Shown here: positions 44,176 to 52,889 of the stretch, in pieces
Position numbering within the stretch: position 1 is the stretch's first letter
Layout of the letters: every line of letters starts with the position of its first letter
Assembly (NCBI GenBank): GCA_016213505.1
Contig: JACRAF010000018.1
Coordinates: forward strand, 62,001-126,000
Source of the DNA: Devosia nanyangense
GTDB taxonomy: Bacteria > Pseudomonadota > Alphaproteobacteria > Rhizobiales > Devosiaceae
Direction of reading: 5' to 3'
DNA: 64,000 bases
Position numbers and translations under genes: made by a program
The notes under the pieces: generated by a model
The model's database searches: none
What the model was told of the DNA's origin: nothing
What the model saw: only the letters and a program-made list of their open reading frames with translations

Positions 44176-45234
44176 TCAGCCATTGGTCTGCACCGCAGCT
44201 TCGGTTCCGCCGCGCAGTTCGAGTGCGCCGCGCAGTTTCAGATCATCGGCGTAGTGGCAGGCGACGAGATGGCCATCGCCGGCCGGTCGCAGCGGCGGCA
44301 TCAGCGCGGCGCAGGTTTCGGTGGCGTAGGGACAACGGGTGCGGAAGCGGCAACCGCTGGGTGGGTGCGCCGGATCGGGCCGCTCCCCGCTCAGGAGGAT
44401 CGGACGGCGCTCGGCGTCGGGGTCGGGTTCCGGAACCGCCGACATCAGCGCCTCGGTGTAGGGGTGTTTCGGCGTGAAATAGACCTGCCGTGTGGTTCCC
44501 ATTTCGACGATCTGGCCCAGATACATCACCGCGACGCGGTTGCAGACATAGGCTACGGCGGCGAGATCGTGAGCGATGAACAGATAGGTCAGTCCAAGCG
44601 TCTGCTGCAGCTCGGCGAGGAGGTTCAGAATCTGCGCCTGGATGGAGACGTCGAGCGAGGAGATCGGCTCGTCGCAGACGACCAGCGCGGGTCTCAGCAC
44701 CAGCGCGCGCGCGATGGCGATGCGCTGCCGCTGGCCGCCGCTGAAGGCATGCGGGAAGCGGTTCAACTGGTCGCGCGACAGGCCGCATTTGGTCGCAATG
44801 TCGACGACGAGCGCGTCGATCTGCTGGCGGCTGCCATAGCTGCCCTTGCCGGCGCCCGCAACCAGCGGCTCGGAAAGGATATCGCGAACCGTCATGCGTG
44901 GGTTGAGCGAGGCGTAGGGGTCCTGGAAGATCATCTGCATATGCTGGCGAGCCGCACGCAGATCGCGTTTGTCGAGGCTGGTGACGGGGATGCTCCGGCC
45001 CTCGATCGCGAGCGTCACGCTGCCGCCGGAGGGTTCCGTGCCGCGCAGCACGGCAAGGCCCAGCGAGGTCTTGCCCGAGCCGCTTTCGCCGACGACGCCG
45101 AGCGTTTCGCCGCGCATGATGGTGAACGACACGTCATCGACCGCGTGCACGTGGCCGACGATTTTGGACCAGATGGTGCCGGTGCGGATGGGGAAACGGA
45201 CAGAGAGGTGATCGACCGTCAGCAGGGCGCTCAC
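44176..45234 (-). CDS. Family-5 importer ATPase, DppF/OppF type
   Basis: The product is 352 residues. Walker A GESGSGKTSLG, Q-loop MIFQDPYASLNPRM, signature FSGGQRQRIAIARAL, Walker B LVVCDEPISSLDVS and switch FIAHDLAAVAY are intact. The C-terminal cysteine region reads PSGCRFRTRCPYATETC. The GTG at 45234 overlaps the stop of the DppD-type gene (GTGA). Confidence 0.93.
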   Translation of the reverse strand: MSALLTVDHLSVRFPIRTGTIWSKIVGHVHAVDDVSFTIMRGETLGVVGESGSGKTSLGLAVLRGTEPSGGSVTLAIEGRSIPVTSLDKRDLRAARQHMQMIFQDPYASLNPRMTVRDILSEPLVAGAGKGSYGSRQQIDALVVDIATKCGLSRDQLNRFPHAFSGGQRQRIAIARALVLRPALVVCDEPISSLDVSIQAQILNLLAELQQTLGLTYLFIAHDLAAVAYVCNRVAVMYLGQIVEMGTTRQVYFTPKHPYTEALMSAVPEPDPDAERRPILLSGERPDPAHPPSGCRFRTRCPYATETCAALMPPLRPAGDGHLVACHYADDLKLRGALELRGGTEAAVQTNG

Positions 45235-46250
45235 TTGGCCAGCTCCCTCTCGCCGTGGATGCACTCGACGAAATGCTTCTCGACCTCGGCGCGCGGCGGC
45301 AGCTTTTCGGCGCAGCGCGGCATGTCCCGAACCGGGCAGCGCGGATGAAAGCGGCAGCCCGATGGCGCGTCGAAGATATTGGGCATGGCACCGGCGATAG
45401 GTTGAATGCGGCGACCCCGATCGATGTCGCCGAGCCGCGGCACGGCGTCGAGCAGCGCCCGTGTGTAGGGATGCACCGGATGCCGGAAGATGTCGCGCAC
45501 CGGCCCGCTCTCGACGATGCGGCCGGAGTACATGATGGCCACGCGGTCGGCCATTTGCGCGACGATGCCGAGATCGTGGGTGATGAAGAGAATGGACATG
45601 CCGAACTCGCGCTTCAGCGAGCGCAGCAATTGGAGGATCTGGCCCTGGATGGTGACGTCGAGCGCCGTCGTCGGTTCGTCAGCGATCAACAGGCTCGGCT
45701 TGCAGATCAACGCCCGGGCGATCATGGCGCGCTGCCGCATGCCGCCGGAGAACTCGGTGGGATAGCGGTCGAGCGCGCCGACCGGATCGGGAATTCCGAC
45801 CTTGCCGAGCAGTTCGGCCGCCCGGGCCCGGGCCGCAGCCCTGCCGACTTTTTCGTGCACCTGCACGACCTCGGCGATCTGCGCGCCGATGGTGTGGATG
45901 GGCGAGAACGAACTCATCGGTTCCTGAAAGATCATTCCCATGCGCGCGCCGCGCAGGGCCTCGATGGCCTTGCCCTTGGCGCCCAGGCGCACCACGTCGG
46001 TCCGGAAGCCGTCATGAGTCTCGAAGACGATCTCGCCCCTGGCGATGCGCAGGCCGGCGCCGAGCAGCTGCATCAAGGCGAGGGCGGTGACGCTTTTGCC
46101 CGAGCCGCTTTCTCCGACCAGCGCCAGCACTTCGCCGCGGCCGATCGTAAAAGACACGTCGTCGGTGATCGGCACCGGGGTGCCGTCATTGTCGACGGCG
46201 ATCGACAGCTGGTTGACCGAAAGGACCGGGATTTCGGCAAGGGCAGACAT
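45231..46250 (-). CDS. Family-5 importer ATPase, DppD/OppD type
   Basis: The product is 339 residues. Walker [12 protein letters not shown], signature [15 protein letters not shown], Walker [15 protein letters not shown], switch [11 protein letters not shown], and the C-terminal [18 protein letters not shown] iron-sulfur-type motif are present. The ATG at 46250 overlaps the DppC-type stop by ATGA and fixes the start deep inside a longer open frame. Confidence 0.93.
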   Translation of the reverse strand: MSALAEIPVLSVNQLSIAVDNDGTPVPITDDVSFTIGRGEVLALVGESGSGKSVTALALMQLLGAGLRIARGEIVFETHDGFRTDVVRLGAKGKAIEALRGARMGMIFQEPMSSFSPIHTIGAQIAEVVQVHEKVGRAAARARAAELLGKVGIPDPVGALDRYPTEFSGGMRQRAMIARALICKPSLLIADEPTTALDVTIQGQILQLLRSLKREFGMSILFITHDLGIVAQMADRVAIMYSGRIVESGPVRDIFRHPVHPYTRALLDAVPRLGDIDRGRRIQPIAGAMPNIFDAPSGCRFHPRCPVRDMPRCAEKLPPRAEVEKHFVECIHGERELAK

Positions 46251-47395
46251 CACGACCTCGAATAGGGGTCGGCGGCGTCGCGCAGGCCGTCGCCGACGAA
46301 ATTGAATGCCAGCACGGCGACGATGACGAAGGCGCCGGGAATCATCAGCCAGGGCGCCTGATCGATGGACCGGATGCTCTGCGCAGCGAACAGCAGCACG
46401 CCCCAGCTTTCGACGGGCTCGCGCAGGCCGAGTCCGAGAAACGACAGCGACGTCTCGGCCAACAGGATTTCCGGGAATGCCACGGAGGTGTCGACGATGA
46501 GGTAGCTGAGGAAGGAGGGCAGCAGGTGCCGGGTGATGATGCGGGTGTCGCTGCAGCCCGAGAGGCGCGCCGCCAGCACAAAATCCTCCTGGCGCGTGGC
46601 GAGGAGCTTGCTCCGCACGGTGCGCGCCAGCCAGGTCCAGCCGAGCAACGATAATATGACGGTAATGGCGAGATAGGTCGCCAACGGACTCCAGTCGCGT
46701 GGCAGCAGCGCCGCCAGCGCCAGCCACAGCGGCAGTGTCGGGATCGAGCGGATGAACTCGATGATCCGCATGACGAGATCGTCGAGCAGGCCGCCGAAAT
46801 AGCCGGCGGCGCCGCCGATCGCCGCGCCGAGGATGAAGGAGACGAGCACGCCGACCACGGCGACACCGAGCGAGGCGCGGGTGGCGTGGACCGAACGGGT
46901 GTAGATGTCGAGGCCGGTGAAATCGGTGCCGAAGAGGTGGATGAAGCCCTTGTCCGTGCCAAACAGATGGATATCGCCCGGGACGACGCCGAACAGCCTG
47001 TACGGCGCGCCCTTGACGAACAGCCCGAGCTCCCAGATCTGGGCGGTGTCCACCTGATAGGTCATCCGGAGCGAGACCTTGTCGCGCACCGGCTTCACGC
47101 CATAGACGAACGGGCGGAGATGGAATTTGCCCTCGGCGTCGATGAGCTGCGGCAGCATGGGTGGCCCCGCCACATAGGCGGTGTCGCGCTGGCCGGGCGG
47201 ACCGATGCCGATCGCTTCGGCGAACAGCGCCATGACCAGAAACAGACCGAGCACGACGATGCCGAAGAGCGCCAAGCGGTGGCGCTTGAACTTCCACCAC
47301 ATCAACTGCCACTGGCTGGCAAGGTCGGGGCGCCGGATTTTCCGGCGGGACTTAGTGGTGGCGGCGGGGACGTCGATCACGCTCATTGCCGTCAC
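46250..47395 (-). CDS. Family-5 importer permease, DppC type with a long periplasmic insert
   Basis: The product is 381 residues, about 80-90 longer than ordinary DppC. The extra length lies between the first helix (about 42-62) and the BPD_transp_1 core (from about 170). It holds segments such as HLRPFVYGVKPVRDKVSL and GDIHLFGTDKGFIHLFGTD, so it is a periplasmic insert. The EAA loop reads DFVLAARLSGCSDTRIITRH. Such extended DppC-type subunits accompany large (over 600-residue) family-5 binding proteins, as here, and are reported for some plant-sugar importers. Confidence 0.92.
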   Translation of the reverse strand: MTAMSVIDVPAATTKSRRKIRRPDLASQWQLMWWKFKRHRLALFGIVVLGLFLVMALFAEAIGIGPPGQRDTAYVAGPPMLPQLIDAEGKFHLRPFVYGVKPVRDKVSLRMTYQVDTAQIWELGLFVKGAPYRLFGVVPGDIHLFGTDKGFIHLFGTDFTGLDIYTRSVHATRASLGVAVVGVLVSFILGAAIGGAAGYFGGLLDDLVMRIIEFIRSIPTLPLWLALAALLPRDWSPLATYLAITVILSLLGWTWLARTVRSKLLATRQEDFVLAARLSGCSDTRIITRHLLPSFLSYLIVDTSVAFPEILLAETSLSFLGLGLREPVESWGVLLFAAQSIRSIDQAPWLMIPGAFVIVAVLAFNFVGDGLRDAADPYSRS

Positions 47396-48375
47396 TCCAG
47401 CCGGATGCGCGGATCGAGCAGGACCAAGAGGAGGTCCGACACGAAGGTGCCGATGATGGTGAGCGCGCAGAAGATGAAGATGAGCGCGCCGGCGAGCAGC
47501 ATGTCCTGGTTGAGCAGAGCGTTGAGGAACAACGGACCAGTGTCGGGCAGGGCCAGCACATAGCCCACGATCGGCGCGCCGGAAATGACATAGGTGAGGC
47601 GCCAGCCCAGCGTCGAGGCGATGGGGTTGAGCGCCATCCGCACCGGATAGCGCAGCAGCAGCTGCATCGGCGAGAGGCCGCTGGCGCGGGCCGAGAGGAC
47701 GTACATCTTGTTGAGCTCATCGAGCACCGCGGCGCGCATGGCGCGCGTCAGAAAGGCAGTGCCCGAGGTGCCGAGCACGACCACCGGAACGATCAGATGG
47801 GCAAGCAGATCCTGGACCTTGGCCCAGCTCCACGCCGCATTCTCATAGCCGGGCGAGAACAGCCCGCCGACGCTCTGATGGAAGTATTGCTGGCTGATGT
47901 AGAGCAGCACCAGCGCCAGGAGAAAATTGGGGATCGCGAGGCCGAGATAGCCGGCGATGGAGAAGGCGTAGTCGCCGAACGAGTAACGGCGCACGGCGGA
48001 ATAGATGCCCACCGGGATCGACACCGCATACATGAAGATCAGCGTGGCGAAGGCGATGGTGAGGGTCAGCGGCATGCGCTCGGCTATGACCTCGCCCACC
48101 GGACGGCGCCAGGCCCAGCTGTAGCCGAAGTCGCCGTGCAGCGCGCCGGCCAGCCAGCGCCCGTATTGGACATACCAGGGCTGGTCGAGTCCGAGTTCGA
48201 TCCGCATCGCCTCGATATCGGCCAGCGTGATGATGGCGCCCGTGGCGGCCTTCTGCGCCGCGAAGATCTCGGCGTAGTCACCCGGGGCGGCCTGGATGAT
48301 GACGAAGGAAACGAGGGAGACCAGCAGCAGGGTCAGTGCCATGTAGGCGAGGCGGCGCGAGAGGAAACGGATCAT
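47392..48375 (-). CDS. Family-5 importer permease, DppB type
   Basis: The product is 327 residues. It opens MIRFLSRRLAYMALTLLLVSLVSF and has LGLDQPWYVQYGRWLAGALHGDFGYS, the conserved region before the core. The EAA loop reads YVLSARASGLSPMQLLLRYP, and the chain ends LVLLDPRIRLE. It overlaps the DppC-type gene by 4 bases. Confidence 0.93.
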   Translation of the reverse strand: MIRFLSRRLAYMALTLLLVSLVSFVIIQAAPGDYAEIFAAQKAATGAIITLADIEAMRIELGLDQPWYVQYGRWLAGALHGDFGYSWAWRRPVGEVIAERMPLTLTIAFATLIFMYAVSIPVGIYSAVRRYSFGDYAFSIAGYLGLAIPNFLLALVLLYISQQYFHQSVGGLFSPGYENAAWSWAKVQDLLAHLIVPVVVLGTSGTAFLTRAMRAAVLDELNKMYVLSARASGLSPMQLLLRYPVRMALNPIASTLGWRLTYVISGAPIVGYVLALPDTGPLFLNALLNQDMLLAGALIFIFCALTIIGTFVSDLLLVLLDPRIRLE

Positions 48376-48417
48376 CGTGCTGGCTTGCTGCTCTTTGACG
48401 GCTCGAGGGCGGGAGCA

Positions 48418-48439
48418 GCCGGGGCGCCATCGCCCCGGC
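48418..48439 (-). terminator. GC-rich intercistronic hairpin after the binding-protein gene
   Basis: GCCGGGGCG-N4-CGCCCCGGC gives a perfect 9-bp stem between the binding-protein stop (48472) and the DppB-type start (48375). It is the third such hairpin after a binding-protein gene in this window. Confidence 0.6.
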
Positions 48440-48471
48440 CGAGTCTTGTGTCAGACTAGTCGCGTATCAGG

Positions 48472-50475
48472 CTAGTTCTTGTACCACTGGTCGGCGCGGA
48501 AGGGGTACAGGTAGCCGAAGTTGAAGTGCACCGTCCCCAGGTCCGCCTTGACGTTGCGGAGCTTGCTGCCGGTGATGACCGGTTTGGGCAACGCGCCGAT
48601 CGTGCCGATCAGGGTCATGTTCTCCTGGTTCAGCTTGATCAGCTCCTTGCCGATCTCGACATAGCGCGCGGAACCCGGAAGAACGGTCTTCCACTCCTTG
48701 GCGAGGTCGAACATCCGCGTGGCCCAGGCCGGCGGCTCCTCACCTTCCTTGCCGGCGGTATTGTACCACTGCTTCCACTTCACGCCGAACAGCGGCGAGA
48801 TATCGGAATAGTACGGCACGTAAAGACCGACATCGGCGATGAGCGTGGGCTCATAGGGCACGTCCCACTCCATGTTGATGTCGGACGTTGCCGCCTTGGC
48901 ATTGTCGCGCGAGGCTTCCGAAGTGACTTCCTTGGCGTTGACGTTGAGACCGATGGCCTTGAGGTAGTCGCTCATCAGCTTGACGAATTCCGGGCCGGCG
49001 AACTGGCTCGAATACTCCCAGAGGATGGTGAAGGGCGCACCGTCCGGGAAGGTGCGCATGCCGTCGGCGCCCGCTTTCATCCCCATGTCGTCGAGCAGGG
49101 CACCGGCTTTGGCGACGTCGTACTCGGTCAGATAGGTCTGGTTCTCCGGCGTGGCGAAGCTGAGGTCGGCCGGAAGCGCCTGGCTCGGGCTGCCCAGGCC
49201 GAAGTAAAGGACCTGGTTCATCTCTTCGCGGTTGATGGCATGCGACACCGCCTGCCGGAAGCGCAGGTCGCTATAGACCGCCCGCAGTTTGGGGTCGGCG
49301 TGCGTGATGTTGAAGGCAAAGCTCGTACCGATCGAGCCGGCCGGCAGCGACACGACGTAGTTGCCCTTCGTCTCGTTGTCCTTGAGCGTCGGATAGCTGC
49401 TGAGTTCGTTGCCCTGAGCCTTGAAGTCGACCTCGCCATTGAGGATCGCGAGGACCTGCAGATCGGCGGTCAAGAAGCGTTCGTGGACGCGGTCGATATA
49501 GGGCAATTGCTGGCCCGAGCTGTCGACCCTGAAGTAGTAGGGGTTGGCCTTGAACACGCGCTGCTGCGTGTCGGGGACCAGTTCCACCACATGGGCTTCG
49601 AGGGTCGGAACCTCGAGCGCGGCGGCGGTCACGGTGCCGTCGTCATGCCATTTCTGGTAGTAGTTCTGGAACCACTTCTTCCAGTCGTCGAACCCGGCCG
49701 CTTTGGCGTCCGCGTCGGCGTTCGGATTGTATCGGGGCATGAACTTCTTGAAGAAGTGCGCCGGGGCGAAGGTCGAGAAATACGAACCGCTCGTCGCCAT
49801 GTAGGTCAACAGACCCGGATCCGGCTCGTCGAACGACACTTCCACATGGGTCGGGTCGAGCGCCTTGGCGTGGACGTTGACGCCCCATTCGGCGGTGGTC
49901 TCCGGGCTCAGGTCCTTGTTCTCGATAATGTCCTCGAAGAAGAACACCACGTCGTCGGCGGTGAAGGGCTCACCATCGGACCATTTATGGCCCTTGCGCA
50001 GTTCGAAGGTGATCGCGGTGTAGTCGTCGTTCCATTTCCACGACCGCGCCACGTTCGGCACGATGGTCTTGAGGTCGTCGGAGATGCGGACCAGCACCGC
50101 CTGACGCCAACTCAGAATGTCGGACGTGCCGGAGGTCGGCGCGCGCGACGTGCCCTCGATGGTGCCGCCATAGGTGCCGCAGCTGTCATAGGGAAGAACG
50201 ATCAGCGGCTGCTCGGGCAGTCGCTCGGCGACCGGCTTCAGTTTGCCCGACATCACATCCGCGGCAAAGAGCGGATTGTCGGAATAGGTGAGCGAAAGGC
50301 CGGCGGCCCTCGCCTCTTCGACTTCAACTTGCTGGGCAAACGCTCCCGTCAGCGTGCCTGGGTCGGCGACGGTGGCGCACGCGGCCAGTGCCGCGTTGTT
50401 GCCCAGCCAGCCGAGACTCAGCGCTGTGGCAAGAAGGACGGCGACACGGCGTCCTCGGTTAAGGCTCGATCGCAT
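48472..50475 (-). CDS. Large family-5 solute-binding protein
   Basis: The product is 667 residues with a signal peptide cut near NAALAAC at about residue 32. SBP_bac_5 features include YTAITFELRKGHKWSDGEPFTADDVVFFFED and the late FRQAVSHAINREEMNQV. It is larger than dipeptide-binding proteins (about 530) and falls with the long members that go with extended DppC-type permeases; AgpA, the rhizobial alpha-galactoside-binding protein, is a known non-peptide example. GGGGAGT precedes the ATG. Two operator-like motifs lie 64-108 bp upstream. The ligand may be an oligosaccharide or a phosphodiester conjugate. Confidence 0.92.
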   Translation of the reverse strand: MRSSLNRGRRVAVLLATALSLGWLGNNAALAACATVADPGTLTGAFAQQVEVEEARAAGLSLTYSDNPLFAADVMSGKLKPVAERLPEQPLIVLPYDSCGTYGGTIEGTSRAPTSGTSDILSWRQAVLVRISDDLKTIVPNVARSWKWNDDYTAITFELRKGHKWSDGEPFTADDVVFFFEDIIENKDLSPETTAEWGVNVHAKALDPTHVEVSFDEPDPGLLTYMATSGSYFSTFAPAHFFKKFMPRYNPNADADAKAAGFDDWKKWFQNYYQKWHDDGTVTAAALEVPTLEAHVVELVPDTQQRVFKANPYYFRVDSSGQQLPYIDRVHERFLTADLQVLAILNGEVDFKAQGNELSSYPTLKDNETKGNYVVSLPAGSIGTSFAFNITHADPKLRAVYSDLRFRQAVSHAINREEMNQVLYFGLGSPSQALPADLSFATPENQTYLTEYDVAKAGALLDDMGMKAGADGMRTFPDGAPFTILWEYSSQFAGPEFVKLMSDYLKAIGLNVNAKEVTSEASRDNAKAATSDINMEWDVPYEPTLIADVGLYVPYYSDISPLFGVKWKQWYNTAGKEGEEPPAWATRMFDLAKEWKTVLPGSARYVEIGKELIKLNQENMTLIGTIGALPKPVITGSKLRNVKADLGTVHFNFGYLYPFRADQWYKN

Positions 50476-50538
50476 GCGTGTGACTCCCCGTTTGCGGCAT
50501 CGCCGCGTGCAAATATGTCTGCGACGGGGAAAATAGGA

Positions 50539-50583
50539 TGACTAAATGGTCACCAAGTCAACTGTCATATGACCATTCGGTCG
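50539..50583. promoter_or_regulatory. Operator pair upstream of the family-5 importer (proposed DeoR sites)
   Basis: TGACTAAATGGTCA (50539-50552) and TGACCATTCGGTCG (50570-50583) are both imperfect palindromes with TGAC/GTCA-type arms. Their centres are 31 bp apart. They lie between the DeoR-type gene and the binding-protein gene and match the pair at 51412-51455. Confidence 0.7.
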
Positions 50584-50612
50584 TCGAATTTGTGCCAACC
50601 GTCATCACAGCG

Positions 50613-51395
50613 TCATGCGACGTGGCTCTCGGGCCTGGCGATGACGATCTGGACACCCGCGGTTTGGAGCAGGCCGGCCAGCGCCGGTTCGGGCATGCGG
50701 TCGGTGACGAGACAATGCACCTGATGCGCCTCGCAGACCTGGAACAGGGCATTCCGGTTGAGCTTACTCGAGTCGGCGAGCACCGTCGTGCGCCGGGCAT
50801 TGGCGATCATCGCGCGCGCCACCAGCGCCTCTTCCGTGTTGAAATCCATGAACTTGCCGCGTGCGTCGATGGCGCCGATCGTGAGCACGGCGTGGTCGAC
50901 ATGGAGGCGCTGAACCTGCTCGACGACGAGCGGGCCGAGCACCTCGTGGCCGTCGCCGAAATACCGGCCGCCGGTCAGATAGACCTCGATGCGGTTGGGC
51001 GCCGCCCAGAGTTCGTTGGCAACCATCACGGAGTTGGTAATGACGGTGAAATTGCCTGCTCGACCCAGGGCTTCCGCAAAATATGCCGTGGTTGAGCCGG
51101 CATCGATCAGCAGACTGTCGCCCGGCTCGAACAGCGCCGCCGCGGCCTTGCCGATGGCGATCTTTTCGGCCCGGGCAGCAGCGCGGCGCTCGCCCAGGGG
51201 ACTCTCGAGCGCCGTCTGCGCCTGCACGGCGCCGCCATGCACCTTGCGCAGCGCGCCCTGCTCCGAGAGCAGCGCCAGATCGCGACGCACCGTTTCCCGC
51301 GAGGTTCCCAGCATCTCGGCCAATTCCTCGACGCCGACCCGGCTGGCCTCGCGGACCAGCGTCATGATGCGTTCGCGTCTTTCCTCGGGTTTCAT
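50613..51395 (-). CDS. DeoR-family (GlpR-like) transcriptional repressor
   Basis: The product is 260 residues. The DeoR HTH reads MKPEERRERIMTLVREASRV then EELAEMLGTSRETVRRDLALLSEQGALRKVHGGA. The phosphosugar-binding domain has LLIDAGSTTAYFAEAL, FTVITNSV and VLADSSKLNRNALFQV. This is the GlpR/IolR layout; ligands are usually phosphorylated sugars or polyols. The ATG at 51395 is preferred over a TTG three codons earlier. It is divergent from the GlpA-like operon and upstream of the family-5 importer, with matching operator pairs at both. Confidence 0.93.
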   Translation of the reverse strand: MKPEERRERIMTLVREASRVGVEELAEMLGTSRETVRRDLALLSEQGALRKVHGGAVQAQTALESPLGERRAAARAEKIAIGKAAAALFEPGDSLLIDAGSTTAYFAEALGRAGNFTVITNSVMVANELWAAPNRIEVYLTGGRYFGDGHEVLGPLVVEQVQRLHVDHAVLTIGAIDARGKFMDFNTEEALVARAMIANARRTTVLADSSKLNRNALFQVCEAHQVHCLVTDRMPEPALAGLLQTAGVQIVIARPESHVA

Positions 51396-51411
51396 TCTAC
51401 ACAACCGCCAT

Positions 51412-51455
51412 TGCCTGTTCGGTCATTCTGTGACATTCCAGTGACTATTCGGTCA
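51412..51455. promoter_or_regulatory. Operator pair between the DeoR gene and the polyol-phosphate operon
   Basis: TGACTATTCGGTCA (51442-51455) is the best copy of the 14-bp motif. TGCCTGTTCGGTCA (51412-51425) matches it at 12 of 14 positions. Centres are 30 bp apart. The pair fills most of the 87-bp divergent gap, so a bound repressor would control both directions. Confidence 0.7.
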
Positions 51456-51482
51456 ACAGACGATGACGTTTCCAGATTCCAG

Positions 51483-52889
51483 ATGCGCACCGCCCCACCC
51501 CCCTCGGCAGGACTCTACGACGTCGCCATCATTGGCGCGGGCGTCGTGGGATGCGCAATAGCGCGCTCCTTTGCGATCAGGGGAATGCGCACGGTCGTGG
51601 TGGAAAAGGCGGCCGACATTCTCGAGGGCGCGAGCAAGGGCAATAGCGCCCTGCTGCATACCGGCTTCGACGAGCCTGCAGGCAGCCTCGAGTTCCAGAT
51701 GAACAGATCGGGCTACGCCATCTACCGCCGCATCTGCGAGCGGATGAACCTGCCCTTCGAGCGCACGGGCGCGGTGGTCGTCGCCTGGGACGACGAGCAG
51801 CACGCCAAGCTCGGTGCCATTGCGGCGCAAGCCAACGCCAACGGCGTCGCCGCGTCGATCCTGTCCCGCGAGGAACTGCGCGAGCGTGAACCCGGCCTTG
51901 CCGGGAACGCGCTGGGGGCCGTGCTCATTGCGGACGAAGGGATCATCGACCCGTGGAGCGCGCCCCTCGGCTATCTGCGCCAGGCCCTGCTGCACGGCGC
52001 GACAGTGCTGACCGGCACGGAAGTCAACTCACTCACCGCCGCCGGGGATCACTGGCGGCTGGGCACGACCCGCGGCGAAATCGCGGCCCGGATGATCGTC
52101 AACGCGGCCGGCCTTTTTGGCGATCGCATCGAGCGCCTTGCCGGCCGCGATCCGGGTTTCACGATTCGGCCGCGCAAAGGGCAGTTCCTCGTCTACGACA
52201 AGCCGGCGCACGATCTCATCTCCTCGATCATCCTCAAGGTGCCCACCGAACGCACCAAAGGCGTTCTGTTGTCGCGCACAATATTCGGCAATCTGCTGCT
52301 CGGTCCGACCGCCGAGGATCAGGATGACCGCGTGCACGCCCGCACCGACGAGGCCGTGCTGCGCCGCATCCAGGCCGAAGGCGAAGCCATGCTCCCCGTG
52401 CTCGCCGGCCAGACGGTAACCGCCAGTTTCGCCGGCCTTCGGCCGGCCACCGAGCACCGCGATTTCCAGCTGCGCGTGGACACCGCGAACCGGTTCATCA
52501 CCGTCGGAGGCATTCGCTCGACCGGTCTGTCGGCGTCGCTCGGCCTTGGCGAATGGGCGGCCTCCGAAGGCGCGGCGATGCTCGGCGCGCGGCGTGATGC
52601 ACCACCGGACGAGGACCTCGACTGGCCGCTAATGCCCAATCTCGCCCAGACGCGCGCCCGTCCGTATCAGGTCGCGGGCCACAGCCAGATCGCCTGCCAC
52701 TGCGAATGGGTCACCGAAGGCGAGATCCGCGACGCGCTCGAGGCCGCGCCGGAGCCTGGCACACTGGGAGGCCTCAAGCGCCGGACGCGCGCAATGATGG
52801 GCGTCTGTCAGGGCTTTGGCTGCAGTGGGGCCGTGAGCCGGCTGGCGCCGCATCTCTACTCGGGCACGCTCGCCGAGGCAGCGGAATGA
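51483..52889 (+). CDS. GlpA-like FAD-dependent dehydrogenase with C-terminal [2Fe-2S] BFD domain
   Basis: The product is 468 residues. The N-terminal FAD motif YDVAIIGAGVVGCAIARSFA and the DAO-type fold (KGNSALLHTGFD, RPRKGQFLVYD, FAGLRPATEH) are followed by a bacterioferritin-associated-ferredoxin-like domain with cysteines in CHCEW and CQGFGC. This matches the GlpA subunit layout of anaerobic glycerol-3-phosphate dehydrogenase. It should oxidise a hydroxy or polyol phosphate and pass electrons through its iron-sulfur cluster to the next protein. It is the first gene of a tightly overlapping six-gene rightward operon. The ATG at 51483 has no clear ribosome binding site. Confidence 0.88.
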   Translation: MRTAPPPSAGLYDVAIIGAGVVGCAIARSFAIRGMRTVVVEKAADILEGASKGNSALLHTGFDEPAGSLEFQMNRSGYAIYRRICERMNLPFERTGAVVVAWDDEQHAKLGAIAAQANANGVAASILSREELREREPGLAGNALGAVLIADEGIIDPWSAPLGYLRQALLHGATVLTGTEVNSLTAAGDHWRLGTTRGEIAARMIVNAAGLFGDRIERLAGRDPGFTIRPRKGQFLVYDKPAHDLISSIILKVPTERTKGVLLSRTIFGNLLLGPTAEDQDDRVHARTDEAVLRRIQAEGEAMLPVLAGQTVTASFAGLRPATEHRDFQLRVDTANRFITVGGIRSTGLSASLGLGEWAASEGAAMLGARRDAPPDEDLDWPLMPNLAQTRARPYQVAGHSQIACHCEWVTEGEIRDALEAAPEPGTLGGLKRRTRAMMGVCQGFGCSGAVSRLAPHLYSGTLAEAAE

